From contig JAJDWK010000029.1 in assembly GCA_022825675.1 (NCBI GenBank), positions 1-51,629 on the forward strand: DNA of 51,629 bases, written 5' to 3'. A program made the translations under genes and the position numbers. Positions 24,223 through 32,839 of the stretch are shown piece by piece. Positions within the stretch are counted from its first letter, which is position 1. Each line of letters begins with the position of its first letter. Below the pieces are notes generated by a model. It had not been told where the DNA came from. It did no database searches and saw only the letters and a program-made list of their open reading frames with translations. Source of the DNA: Anaerolineae bacterium. Its GTDB lineage: Bacteria; Chloroflexota; Anaerolineae; Aggregatilineales; Phototrophicaceae.

Positions 24223-25500
24223 ATGCGAATCCGCGATATTCACATCACCCCCGTTGCCGTGCCCGACCCGCCCCTGCTCAACGCGGCGGGATTGCACGCG
24301 CCCTATGCCCTGCGCCTCATCGTCGAGATTGTCAGCGCGGATGGCATCGCCGGCTGGGGCGAAATCCCCGGCGGCGAAAGCGCCCGCGCCGCCCTGGAGC
24401 ATACCGCCGAGCGCCTCATCGGCTGTGACCCCTGGCAGCTCAACACCATTGACGCGGTTTTGAGCGCCCTCGCCCAGCCCGATGAACGCGGCGCAAACCC
24501 CTGGGACCAGCGCGCCTGGGTGCATGTCAAAAGCGCTATCGAAGTCGCCTGCTACGATTTGATCGGCAAAGCGGTCGAGCGCCCGGTCGCTGATTTGCTG
24601 GGCGGCGCCGTGCGGGAACGGGTGCCCTTCGCCGCGTATCTCTTTTTCAAACACGCGGGCGCGGGCGGCGTTCACGGCTTCGGGCGCGATGACAGCGCCA
24701 GCGGCTGGGCAGCGGCGCGGCAAGCGCCAGCGCTCGACCCCGCCGGCATCGTCGCCCAGGCAAAAGCCATGGTCGCGCAGTACGGCTTCAAATCCATCAA
24801 GCTCAAAGGCGGCGCATTTGAGCCGCAGGTTGAGGTCGCTTCCATCCTGGCGCTGCGGGAGGCATTTGGGAACGATATGCCGCTGCGCCTCGACCCAAAC
24901 GCCATCTGGCGCGTTGATACCGCCATCGCTGCGGGCAAGCAGTTGGCGGGCGTACTCGAATATTACGAAGACCCCGTGCGCGGGCAAGAGAATATGGCAA
25001 TTGTGGCGCGGGCGCTGGATACCCCGCTGGCGACCAATATGTGCACCACCAGCTTCGCCGATTTGCCCGGCAGCCTGCGGCAGCAATCGGAGGCGATTAT
25101 TCTGTCCGACCATCATTTTTGGGGCGGCTTCCGCGCTTCGCTGCAGCTGGCGCGCTTCTGCGCCGTGTTCGGGCGCGGCTTGTCCATGCACTCCAACAGC
25201 CACCTCGGCATCTCGCTGGCGGCGATGACGCAGCTTGCCGCTGCCACGCCCAACCTCAATTTTGATTGTGATACCCACTACCCCTGGCAAGACGGGCATG
25301 ACCTGCTGACGCAGCCGCTGGCATTTGAAGAGGGCGCGATCGCCCTGCCCGCCGCGCCCGGCTTGGGCATCGAAGTTGACCGCGAGAAGCTGGCGCAGCT
25401 GCATCAGAAGTATCTGCATTGCGGTTTGAGCGAGCGCGATGACGAAAGCGAAATGCAAAAAATCCAGCCTGGCTGGCGCTTCCAGCCCACCCGCTGGTGA
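24223..25500 (+). CDS. Glucarate dehydratase-like enolase-superfamily enzyme
   Basis: The 425-residue protein shows the glucarate dehydratase (GlucD) layout: Lys193-x-Lys195 (SIKLKGG), metal ligands Asp224 (LRLDPNA), Glu249 (YYEDPV) and Asn272 (ATNMCTTSF), and the dyad Asp296 (LSDHHFWGG) with His323 (SMHSNSHLGI). HSNSH and DHHFWGG are strongly characteristic of this group. The reaction would be dehydration of D-glucarate (or L-idarate or a close aldarate) to 5-keto-4-deoxyglucarate. A DapA-family enzyme 10 bases downstream could take that product onward. The family also includes glucarate-dehydratase-related proteins of weaker activity, so exact specificity is uncertain. Confidence 0.85.
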   Translation: MRIRDIHITPVAVPDPPLLNAAGLHAPYALRLIVEIVSADGIAGWGEIPGGESARAALEHTAERLIGCDPWQLNTIDAVLSALAQPDERGANPWDQRAWVHVKSAIEVACYDLIGKAVERPVADLLGGAVRERVPFAAYLFFKHAGAGGVHGFGRDDSASGWAAARQAPALDPAGIVAQAKAMVAQYGFKSIKLKGGAFEPQVEVASILALREAFGNDMPLRLDPNAIWRVDTAIAAGKQLAGVLEYYEDPVRGQENMAIVARALDTPLATNMCTTSFADLPGSLRQQSEAIILSDHHFWGGFRASLQLARFCAVFGRGLSMHSNSHLGISLAAMTQLAAATPNLNFDCDTHYPWQDGHDLLTQPLAFEEGAIALPAAPGLGIEVDREKLAQLHQKYLHCGLSERDDESEMQKIQPGWRFQPTRW

Positions 25501-25510
25501 AGGAAGCAGG

Positions 25511-26449
25511 ATGACACTCCCCAACCCGCAGCTGCTGGACGCGCTCAACAGCGTCATCGGCATCCCGTTGATACCCTTCGCCGGGCGCGCTATCGACTTT
25601 GCCGGGCATGGCAAAAATATCGACTATCTCATGCGCCGCAACAGCTTGAGCGGCAGCCGCCCGCGGGTGATATCCATCGCCGGCACCAGCCTCGTGCATC
25701 ATGTCAGCTATGAGGACCAGGTCAAGCTGCTGGATATCGCCGGGCAGCGCATGGCGGGCGCCGGCGTTTTGATGGCGGCGATTGCGCCCAACCCGCTGCC
25801 CGCCGCCGCCGCGCTTATCGCGCGTTATGCCGCCCTGGCGCGCCCGCCCGATGTCTATCTCATCATGCCCCTCAGCGGCACTTACGCGCCCGCGGGCTTA
25901 TACGAAACTTTCATGCGCTTCGCCGAAGAGCAGGCGCAGCGGCATGGCGCCCGCTTCCTCTATTATTATCGCCGCCCGCGCGACCGTGAGCAGGTCATCC
26001 GCCTGGCGCGGGAGTCGCCGCATGTCATCGGCGTCAAAATCGGCACCGACGAAGACGATGTGCCGCCCTTTGTCGAGGCGCTGGACGCCAGCAAAATCGT
26101 CATCTGGGGCATCGGCGACCGCTCCACCGCCGCGGCTGAGCTGGGCGCGCGGGGGCATACCTCCGGCATCAACATTGTGGTTGCCCGCGCATCCGACGCG
26201 ATCAACAATGCCCAGCGCCGCCGCGATTATGAAGCGGCGCGCCAGTTGGAAAACGAAATCTCGCCGCTGGAAGACATCCGCTTCATGCGGGAGCGCGCCT
26301 ACAATTATTCCGCCGTGATGGAAGCGATCAATTGCAGCGCTTTTGACGATGTTGTCGGCGGCAGCGGCGGTCCTTTTAATCCGCCCGTGCCCGCGGCTAT
26401 CGCCCGCGAAATCGCGCGCATAATGGCGGCGCTGGAGCAGTATCACTAG
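25511..26449 (+). CDS. DapA-family (dihydrodipicolinate synthase/N-acetylneuraminate lyase) lyase or dehydratase
   Basis: The 312-residue barrel enzyme has the Schiff-base lysine in VIGVKIGTDED (Lys176), the tyrosines of the YYYRRP segment (151-153) and the GTSLVHHVSYEDQ loop near residue 58. The family contains 5-dehydro-4-deoxyglucarate dehydratase, which decarboxylates and dehydrates the product of glucarate dehydratase to alpha-ketoglutarate semialdehyde. Placement directly after the glucarate-dehydratase-like gene makes that the leading hypothesis. The start is ATG 25511, preceded by AGGAAGCAGG; the frame is open back to 25439 but overlaps the upstream gene. Other 2-keto-acid aldolases of the fold remain possible. 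Confidence 0.82.
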   Translation: MTLPNPQLLDALNSVIGIPLIPFAGRAIDFAGHGKNIDYLMRRNSLSGSRPRVISIAGTSLVHHVSYEDQVKLLDIAGQRMAGAGVLMAAIAPNPLPAAAALIARYAALARPPDVYLIMPLSGTYAPAGLYETFMRFAEEQAQRHGARFLYYYRRPRDREQVIRLARESPHVIGVKIGTDEDDVPPFVEALDASKIVIWGIGDRSTAAAELGARGHTSGINIVVARASDAINNAQRRRDYEAARQLENEISPLEDIRFMRERAYNYSAVMEAINCSAFDDVVGGSGGPFNPPVPAAIAREIARIMAALEQYH

Positions 26450-26513
26450 CCGCGGGCGGGGTTCGAGGCTAGAATTGCGGTGGCTCGAAACCGCGGCAGA
26501 AAGGGAAGAGTAC

Positions 26514-26726
26514 ATGGTCCTCAAGGAAATTTTGCGCGCTGTTGCTGATTTGGATGGCGAAGAGCGCCAACTGCTGCGCCGCCAGCTCAAGCCGCAGCCG
26601 GGAAAGCGCTATGAATTGCCGCCAAAAGACCGGATGCGACAATTGAATGCCGCCCTTGATGCGGTGGGCGAAGACATGAGCCTGTTCCAGCTTGAGCAAA
26701 TGACAGCGGCGATAACTGAGAAGTAA
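26514..26726 (+). CDS. Small hypothetical protein
   Basis: A 70-residue hydrophilic, mostly helical, charged protein (MVLKEILRAVADLDGEERQL then LLRRQLKPQ). It contains a KPQPGKRYELPPKDR linker and a second helix rich in Met and Gln. GGAAGAG precedes the ATG. There is no signal peptide, membrane span or cysteine. A loose resemblance to small antitoxin-like helical proteins is visible, but no toxin gene is adjacent, so no function is proposed. Confidence 0.55.
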   Translation: MVLKEILRAVADLDGEERQLLRRQLKPQPGKRYELPPKDRMRQLNAALDAVGEDMSLFQLEQMTAAITEK

Positions 26727-26839
26727 GGGGTGATCACAGGGCCTTTGCTTCTTATCTTTTTCCAGAGAAATAACTCTGCGTCTTCAGCAGTACAAAAAGA
26801 ATCTGTACGGGTGAGCCGCTGACTCTCTCGAACCGAGGT

Positions 26840-27031
26840 GTAGGGGCGGTCCGCCGAGACGCCCTTGTTTCCAAGACTCTTGGGCGTTTCAACGAAACGC
26901 CCCTACAGTCGACTTCATAGGCGACCCACCGGGTCACCCCTACCGTGGGATGATTGCGCTGTATCACCCGCAGAGAAGCCGCCACTTTTCGCATGACTTA
27001 CTTGTACTTACATCTGTGCCTCTGTGGTGAA
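26840..27031 (-). repeat. Composite repeat with three palindromes and a CACAGAGG array
   Basis: Three hairpin-forming palindromes lie in a row: GGGGCGGTCC.. at 26842-26864, GGGCGTTTC/GAAACGCCC at 26882-26902, and GACCC/GGGTC at 26923-26935. A conserved flank follows (CCCCTACCGTGGGATGA, GCGCTGTATCACCC), then CATGACTTACTTGTACTTAC and an ATCTGTGCCTCTGTGGTGAA array at 27012-27031. The reverse complement of 26945-27010 matches 41742-41815 over most of its length, showing a dispersed element rather than chance palindromes. The gap 26727-27063 between convergent operons holds nothing else. Confidence 0.75.
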
Positions 27032-27063
27032 TTCCCTGTTACATGCAAGCCATGGCGATGCAG

Positions 27064-28044
27064 TCAGCCCAGCCGCACCCGCGGGTTCAGCGCCGCGTAA
27101 GCCATATCGGCAAAGAGATTGGCGAAGAGGATGATGGTCACCGTGACCATCACAATCGCCTGCGCCAGCAAGAGGTCGCGGCGCTCGATGGCGGTTATCA
27201 GCAAGCCGCCCAGCCCCGGGAAGCCGAAGACAAATTCGATGACCACCAGCCCGCTGATAAGCCAGCTGATGCTGATGGCGATGACGGTGATGGTCGGCAG
27301 CAGCGCGTTGCGCAGCACATGCCGCCAGATGACGGCGCGCCAAGGGATGCCCTTCAGCGCGGCGGCGCGCACATATTCGCGCTTCAACTCTTCGATGACG
27401 CCAGCGCGCGTCAAGCGGGAGATGTATGCCAGCAGCACCAGGGTGGCGGCGGCGGCGGGCAGCCACAGCGCCGGCAGCATCTCGCCGAAGCTGGCGTTGG
27501 CGGGCACTGCCGAGCTGGCGGGGAACCACCAGCCCAGCGCATCCGCCAGTGGACTGCCGCCCCCTGCCAGCGCCACCGTGTTAATCAAGAACAGTCCCGT
27601 GACAAATTCTGGCAAGCTGACGACCGAGAGCGTCAGCAGCGAGATGAGAATATCGGGCAGCTTGTTCTCGCTCAAGCCGGCGATGACGCCCAGCGCCAGC
27701 GATAGCGGCACAGACAGCAAAAGCGCCACCAACGCCAGCCGCGCGGAATTACGCGCCCGCTCCAGCACCAACTCGCGATTGTGCGCGCCGCGGAAGGCGA
27801 TGGTCTCGCCCCAATCGCCGCGCAGAAAATCGCCCAGCCAAGCGACATACTGTTGGGGCAGCGGGGCGTTTAATCCCAGCGCCGCGCGGATTTCCGCCAC
27901 TTGTTCGGCGGTGGCTTCCCGCCCGCCGGCGATGACCCGCGCCGGGTCGCCCGGCAAAACGCGCAGCAGGAAAAATATCATCAGCGAGCTTAAAAGATAG
28001 GTGAACAGGAAAAAGACAAAGCGCCGGCGGAGAAATGGCAGCAT
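27064..28044 (-). CDS. Peptide/nickel-type ABC transporter permease (DppB-like)
   Basis: The 326-residue permease has the DppB/OppB N-terminal segment LRVLPGDPARVIAGGREATA with ALGLNAPLPQQYVAWLGDFL and GDWGETI. The ATPase-contact region is EYVRAAALKGIPWRAVIWRH and the end is VIEFVFGFPGLGGLLITAIE. It is the last gene of a minus-strand operon, three bases after the ATPase stop. In canonical dpp/opp operons this permease comes directly after the binding protein; here it comes last. Confidence 0.92.
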   Translation of the reverse strand: MLPFLRRRFVFFLFTYLLSSLMIFFLLRVLPGDPARVIAGGREATAEQVAEIRAALGLNAPLPQQYVAWLGDFLRGDWGETIAFRGAHNRELVLERARNSARLALVALLLSVPLSLALGVIAGLSENKLPDILISLLTLSVVSLPEFVTGLFLINTVALAGGGSPLADALGWWFPASSAVPANASFGEMLPALWLPAAAATLVLLAYISRLTRAGVIEELKREYVRAAALKGIPWRAVIWRHVLRNALLPTITVIAISISWLISGLVVIEFVFGFPGLGGLLITAIERRDLLLAQAIVMVTVTIILFANLFADMAYAALNPRVRLG

Positions 28045-28047
28045 GCG

Positions 28048-30141
28048 CTAGCCCCCCGCCGCCGGCGGCGGCAGCGCGCCCTGCGCCGCCGCCAGCTCCG
28101 CCAGCGGGATGTGGCAGCGGATTTGCCCCGCCGCCGCTTGACGCCAGGGCGGCGCTTCTTCTTCGCAAATTGCGCCGATTTTGCGCGGGCAGCGCTGATG
28201 GAAGCGGCAGCCCCGCGGCTGCTGATGCGCGCGCGGCAGGCTGTCATGCAGCAGGATGCGCGCTGTCTTGCGCGCCGGGTCGGCAATCGGTATCGCGGAG
28301 AGCAGCGCCTCGCTGTACGGGTGGTAGGGCGGGCGGAAGAAAGCCTCAGCCGCGCCCACTTCGCAGAGTTTGCCCAGGTACATCACGGCGATGACATCCG
28401 CCAGATAGCCGACAACCGCCAAATCGTGCGAGATGAAGAGATAGGCAGCGCCGCGCTCCGCCTGCAAATCCGCCAGCAGGTTCAGCACCGCCGCCTGCAC
28501 CGAAACATCCAAGGCGGAGACGGGTTCATCGCATAAAACCAGCGCCGGCTCCGAGGCGAAGGCGCGGGCGATGGCGACCCGCTGCTTCTCGCCGCCGCTT
28601 AATTCATCCGGGTAGCGGTTTGCATAGTCCGCCCGCAGGTTGACCAGCGCCAGCAGCCGCAAGGTTTCCGCCTCCGCTTCTGCCGGCGAAAGCCCGCGCA
28701 GCTTGAGTAAGGGGCGCGCGATCGCCTGCCGCACCGACATGTAGGGGTTCAGCGAATTTTGCGGATTTTGGAAGACCATCTGCAGTTTCCCGAGGATGTC
28801 TTGGCGGCGCTGACGGGCGCTGGCACGCGCCTCGATGCCGAGGATTTCCAGCGTGCCGCCGCTGCTTTCCTGCAAGCCGATGATGACCCGCGCCAGCGTG
28901 GTTTTGCCGCTACCGCTTTCGCCGACCAAGCCCAATGTCTGCCCGGCGCGCAGCTGCAAGTCGACGCCATCAAGCGCCTGTATCGGCGGCGGCTGGATGC
29001 CGCGCAGCGCCTGGCGCAGGCTGCGCGGCACCGGGAAATGCTTCTTTAAGCCGCGGGCGCGCAAAAGCGCGGGCTGCGCTTCGTCCTCCCCACTGGTATA
29101 GCCCCCTCCCTCTTTATGAAGGGGGTTTGGGGGAGGAGGCGAGGCTGAGGGCGGCCTCACCTCCCGCCAGCGGTGGCAGCGCACGAGGCTTCCGTCCGCC
29201 AGGGTTTCCAGCGGCGGCTTTTCCCGGTGGCAGCGCTCAATCACCAGCGGGCAGCGCTGGGCGAAGGCGCAGCCGCGCGCCCGCAGCCGCAGCGCTGGCG
29301 GGTTGCCGCTGATGGCTTGCAGCCGCGCTGATGCCTTGCGCGCGCCCGGCTGGGGCAAGCTATTGAGCAGCCCCAAAGTATAAGGATGCCGCGGGCTCGC
29401 GAAAAGCTGCGCCACCGCCGCGTCTTCCATTATCTCGCCGGCGTATAGCACCAGGACGCGCTGGCAGAGCTGCGCCACCAGCCCCAAATTATGCGTGATG
29501 AATAGCAAGCCAGTAGCGCGCTGGGCGATGAGACCGCGCAGCAGATCCAGGATGACCGCTTCGGTAGTAACATCAAGCCCCGTAGTCGGCTCATCCATGA
29601 TGAGCAGCTGCGGGTCGCTGATGAGCGCCATCGCTATCGTAACGCGCTGCTGCATGCCGCCGCTTAGCTCGTGCGGGTAACGCTCGGCGACCCGCTCGGG
29701 CGCCGCCAGGTTGACATCGCGGAACATGCGCAGCATCGTAGCGTACGCGGCTTCGCCGCCGCTGCCCTCCGCCGCTTGCAGCGCCTCCAGCACTTGCCGC
29801 CCGATTTTGAGTGACGGGTTGAGCGCGGCACCGGCATTTTGCGGCACAAATTTGATGCGCCGCGCCCAAAGCCGCCGCAGCTCCCGCGGGGATTTTGCCA
29901 GCAGGTCCTCGCCAGCGAAGCGCAGCCGCGCGCCCGCTTCCAGCCGCCCATTGCCGCCCAGATAGCGCATCAGCGCCAGGGCGGCGGTGGACTTGCCCGA
30001 GCCGGATTCGCCCACCAAGCCATAGACCTGCCCCGCGCCCAGCCGCAGGCGGAAGTCACGCAGGGCGGGCAGCCAAGCGCCATCAACGCGGTAGCTGACG
30101 GTCAAATCGGCGACATCAAGCAGACTGTCCGCCACCGTCAT
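28048..30141 (-). CDS. Fused two-domain peptide/nickel ABC ATPase (DppD-DppF/GsiA-like)
   Basis: The 697-residue protein contains two complete ATPase domains. First: Walker A VGESGSGKSTAALALM, signature LSGGMQQRVTIAMAL, Walker B LIMDEPTTGLD and the C-terminal oligopeptide-transporter motif with Cys (RGCAFAQRCPLVIERC). Second: VGESGSGKTTLARVIIG, LSGGEKQRVAIARAFA, LCDEPVSALD and RGCRFHQRCP. Many systems use two separate proteins; GsiA-type fusions are known. The linker encodes PPPPNPLHKEGG, a translated intergenic-type repeat (29101-29136). ATG 30141 overlaps the upstream permease stop (ATGA); the longer frame to 30288 lies inside that gene. Confidence 0.92.
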   Translation of the reverse strand: MTVADSLLDVADLTVSYRVDGAWLPALRDFRLRLGAGQVYGLVGESGSGKSTAALALMRYLGGNGRLEAGARLRFAGEDLLAKSPRELRRLWARRIKFVPQNAGAALNPSLKIGRQVLEALQAAEGSGGEAAYATMLRMFRDVNLAAPERVAERYPHELSGGMQQRVTIAMALISDPQLLIMDEPTTGLDVTTEAVILDLLRGLIAQRATGLLFITHNLGLVAQLCQRVLVLYAGEIMEDAAVAQLFASPRHPYTLGLLNSLPQPGARKASARLQAISGNPPALRLRARGCAFAQRCPLVIERCHREKPPLETLADGSLVRCHRWREVRPPSASPPPPNPLHKEGGGYTSGEDEAQPALLRARGLKKHFPVPRSLRQALRGIQPPPIQALDGVDLQLRAGQTLGLVGESGSGKTTLARVIIGLQESSGGTLEILGIEARASARQRRQDILGKLQMVFQNPQNSLNPYMSVRQAIARPLLKLRGLSPAEAEAETLRLLALVNLRADYANRYPDELSGGEKQRVAIARAFASEPALVLCDEPVSALDVSVQAAVLNLLADLQAERGAAYLFISHDLAVVGYLADVIAVMYLGKLCEVGAAEAFFRPPYHPYSEALLSAIPIADPARKTARILLHDSLPRAHQQPRGCRFHQRCPRKIGAICEEEAPPWRQAAAGQIRCHIPLAELAAAQGALPPPAAGG
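29101..29136. repeat. Intergenic-type palindromic repeat embedded in the ATPase linker
   Basis: CCCCTCCCTCTTTATGAAG is followed by GGGGGTTTGGGGGAGG; the C-rich and G-rich halves can pair around the TTTATGAA centre. Read in the ATPase frame it gives Pro-rich PPPPNPLHKEGG. The composition, low-complexity product and linker position suggest an in-frame insertion of a small repeat. Confidence 0.5.
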
Positions 30142-31073
30142 TCGCCTTTCTGCGCCGCGCGGCGGATGCCGTCCGACATCAAATTGACGGCGATGACAAG
30201 CGCGGCGATGGCGAGCGCCGGGAATTCCAGCGCCCAGGGCGTCAGCCGATAATAACCGCCCCGATTTTCGTTGACCATCAGCCCCCAATCGGGCGAGGGC
30301 GGGCGCGCGCCAAAGCCGAGGAAACCCAGCGACGCGACCAGAAATATCGCGTAAGAAAAGCGCAAAGAGGCTTCCACCACCAGCGCCGGGATGACCGACG
30401 GCAGAATCTCGCGGAAGATGATATAGGCGCGGCTCTCCCCGCGGATTTCCGCCGCCTGCACAAATTCCCGCGTTTTGATGTCCAGCGTGGCGCTGCGGGC
30501 GACGCGGGCGACTATCGGGATATACAGCGCCGCGATGACCAGCAGCACGACATTATCCGCCAAGCCCGCCTGCCAGCTGCCAATTTCAAAATCGAGGTTG
30601 CGAATGATGCCGACCAGCACCAGCGCCAGCAGCAGCGCCGGTATCGCCAGCAGGGCGTCGATAATGCGCCCGAGCGCCTCATCAAGCCAGCCGCCTTGAT
30701 AGCCCATAAACATGCCCAGCGCCGAGCCCAGCACGACGCTGATGAGCGTGCCCAAGCCGGCGATGCGGAAGATGCTGCTGGCGCCCAGGATGACGCGGCT
30801 GTAGACATCCCGCCCCAGCCTGTCGGTGCCGAAAGGGTGCGCGCCCAGCTGCAGCGCGCCCAGGTCCAGCGTTGGCGGCTGGCGTACAGCATGGCTTTGG
30901 TCGTTTGCATTGGGGTGCGGCGCCAGCGCCCCGCCAAAGAGCGCCAGCAGCAGAAAAAAGCCCACCAGCGCCGCGCCAATTGCCGATTGCGGCTGCCGCA
31001 GCAGGGCGCGCAGCAGCCGCCAGATTGCGGCAAAAGCTCGGCGGGGCTGGCGGTCGCTCACAGCGCTGCGCAC
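30138..31073 (-). CDS. Peptide/nickel-type ABC transporter permease (DppC-like)
   Basis: This 311-residue permease carries an N-terminal cytoplasmic stretch and one membrane segment. HPFGTDRLGRDVYSRVILGA, the family signature, follows, then the ATPase-contact region FVQAAEIRGESRAYIIFREI and the end LGFGARPPSPDWGLMVNENR. GTG 31073 and GTG 31061 are both possible starts; neither has a good Shine-Dalgarno site. The gene follows the binding protein by 21 bases and is coupled to the fused ATPase. Confidence 0.9.
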   Translation of the reverse strand: MRSAVSDRQPRRAFAAIWRLLRALLRQPQSAIGAALVGFFLLLALFGGALAPHPNANDQSHAVRQPPTLDLGALQLGAHPFGTDRLGRDVYSRVILGASSIFRIAGLGTLISVVLGSALGMFMGYQGGWLDEALGRIIDALLAIPALLLALVLVGIIRNLDFEIGSWQAGLADNVVLLVIAALYIPIVARVARSATLDIKTREFVQAAEIRGESRAYIIFREILPSVIPALVVEASLRFSYAIFLVASLGFLGFGARPPSPDWGLMVNENRGGYYRLTPWALEFPALAIAALVIAVNLMSDGIRRAAQKGE

Positions 31074-31094
31074 GGGAGGTGGCCGCCGCGCCGC

Positions 31095-32639
31095 CTAGCC
31101 AAGCGTGACGCTGGTGAAGTTGCTGCGCCCGGCGAAGGGATGCAGGGTCAAGCCGCTGACGGCGCTCGCCAGCACCATAAATTGCGCGAAGAAATAAGGC
31201 ACAATTATGGGACCGTCATCGAGGAAAATCTGCTGAATTTCCGCATAAGCGGCGCTGCGCTCCGCCTGATCGAAGGAAGAACGCGCCAGCTCAATCAAGG
31301 CGTCCAGGCGCGGATTGCTGTAGTGGGATTCGTTCCAAGCCGCCTGGGAATGATAGGCGAGGTCGAGATAAAGCTGCGGGATGGGGCGCGCGCCCCAGCC
31401 GGTAACGCCCAGGTCCACTTCCAGCCAATCCTCGACCCAATAGCTGTTTTCGTCTTCCAGTTGGATTTCGACGCGGATGCCGGCTTCCTGCCATTGGGCG
31501 GCGAGCGCCTGCGCCAAATCGGGCCAAGTGCCGCTGTTAGGCACATGCAGGGTCATATCCAAGCCATCGGGATAGCCCGCTTCCGCCAGTAAAGCGGCGG
31601 CGGCAGCGGGGTCACGGGCGGGCACGGCGGCGTCCGCCAGGAAGTATTGCCCAAACGCGGGACCGATAGGCGAATCTTTGCCGACAGCGCCATAACCCAG
31701 CTGCACGCGCTCCCAAATCGCCTCGCGGTCAGTCGCCAGTTTGAAGGCTTTGCGCACGCGGGCGTCGGCGCCGGGAGCGCGATCGGCGCGCAAACGGGCG
31801 AGGTGATGCCCGCTGGTGGGGATATCCACCGCGTGAAAATTGGCGTCACCGCTGAAGCCGAGGAAGCTGGAATTGTCCAGGCGCATGATGCCATGGGCGC
31901 TGCCGCCCTGCACGGCGGCGATGCCCGCTTGCTGGTCGTCAAAATAGACAAATTCCAGGCGCTCGATGCTGGGCGCGCCGCCCCAATAGTCGGCATTGGC
32001 GCGCATAATCACGCGGTCGCCGGCGAGAATCTCTTCGACGATAAATGGTCCCGAACCGTTGAGTTCCACGCCGATATTGTCCGCCCCCGCTTTGAGCATG
32101 ACCAGCTTGTTATCGCTGAGGTTGTAGAGGAAATCCGGGTTGGGCGCGCTCAAGCTGATGGCGATAGCGCCCGCGCCCGCCGCTTCAATCGTCTCGACGC
32201 TGCCCAGCAAATCCGCCACCGAGCCGCCCGCGTCCCGCTGCCATTGCAAAGTCCACAGGACATCTTCAACTGTAACCGCGCTGCCGTCATGCCAGGTGGC
32301 ATCCTCACGAATGTGTAAGGTGTAGGTCAAGCCGTCTTCGCTGTGCTCCCAGGAAGAAGCCAGGCGCGGCACCAGGTTGGCGGCGGCGTCCGTGTCTATC
32401 AGATAATCGTAAACCGCGTTCAAAACGGCGATTTCGCTATCGCCAGAGGCGGAGCGCGGGTCGAAGGTGGCGGGCGTCAGCCAAGCCATGCGCAGCGTGC
32501 CCGCGCCTTGCGCCTGCGCCCGCCCCGCCAGCGGCGAAAGCGCGACCGTGCCGACCGCCGCGGCGGCGCCAGCGGCGAATATGTTGAGGAATTCCCGGCG
32601 CGAAACCGCGCTCGCGGGCGACTTGCCTTGTGTCTTCAC
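31095..32639 (-). CDS. Peptide/nickel-type ABC substrate-binding protein with Tat signal
   Basis: The 514-residue protein of the SBP_bac_5 (DppA/OppA) family has a twin-arginine signal (SRREFLNIFAAGAAAAVGTV, cut near GRAQAQG), so it probably folds before export. The mature part opens TLRMAWLTPATFDPRSASGD and has LASSWEHSEDGLTYTLHIRE and DATWHDGSAVTVEDVLWTLQ, the family's conserved core. The GTG start at 32639 follows a purine-rich AAAAGGACA; the frame extends upstream to 32834 but without a signal sequence. It is the promoter-proximal gene of the operon 32639-27064. The ligand could be a peptide, glycoside or other solute. Confidence 0.9.
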   Translation of the reverse strand: MKTQGKSPASAVSRREFLNIFAAGAAAAVGTVALSPLAGRAQAQGAGTLRMAWLTPATFDPRSASGDSEIAVLNAVYDYLIDTDAAANLVPRLASSWEHSEDGLTYTLHIREDATWHDGSAVTVEDVLWTLQWQRDAGGSVADLLGSVETIEAAGAGAIAISLSAPNPDFLYNLSDNKLVMLKAGADNIGVELNGSGPFIVEEILAGDRVIMRANADYWGGAPSIERLEFVYFDDQQAGIAAVQGGSAHGIMRLDNSSFLGFSGDANFHAVDIPTSGHHLARLRADRAPGADARVRKAFKLATDREAIWERVQLGYGAVGKDSPIGPAFGQYFLADAAVPARDPAAAAALLAEAGYPDGLDMTLHVPNSGTWPDLAQALAAQWQEAGIRVEIQLEDENSYWVEDWLEVDLGVTGWGARPIPQLYLDLAYHSQAAWNESHYSNPRLDALIELARSSFDQAERSAAYAEIQQIFLDDGPIIVPYFFAQFMVLASAVSGLTLHPFAGRSNFTSVTLG

Positions 32640-32693
32640 GATGAAATGTCCTTTTCCCTTGCCTGGAAGAGTATGACTGAAATGCAATCGCTG

Positions 32694-32722
32694 ATTATGG
32701 CAAAGCTCAGGCGCTATGACAA
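32694..32722 (-). promoter_or_regulatory. Candidate promoter of the peptide-type importer operon
   Basis: Read on the minus strand: TTGTCA (32722-32717), 17-base spacer, CATAAT (32699-32694). Transcription would start near 32687, about 48 nt before the GTG. A double palindrome begins just upstream. Confidence 0.5.
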
Positions 32723-32785
32723 GCCGCATCCCCGGCGGCTCGCCCGTGAAGTCGGCTGCAGGGGCGTTTCGCCGAAACGCCCAGC
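32723..32785 (+). repeat. Double-palindrome repeat
   Basis: A GGCGGCTCGCCC-type palindrome at about 32733-32745 is joined by GTGAAGTCGGCTGCA to GGGCGTTTC (32762-32770), gcc, GAAACGCCC (32774-32782). The same order and linker (TATGAAGTCGACTGTA) appears in reverse at 26882-26944, so this is one unit with two hairpins. Confidence 0.65.
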
Positions 32786-32839
32786 CATCGTTATATTTCG
32801 CGGGCATCTCGCTGATAATGCCCGCTGCCAGCAAACGCG

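Noticed and set aside
26514..26726. Toxin-antitoxin assignment for the small protein
   Set aside because: No toxin partner next to it and no recognised antitoxin motif.
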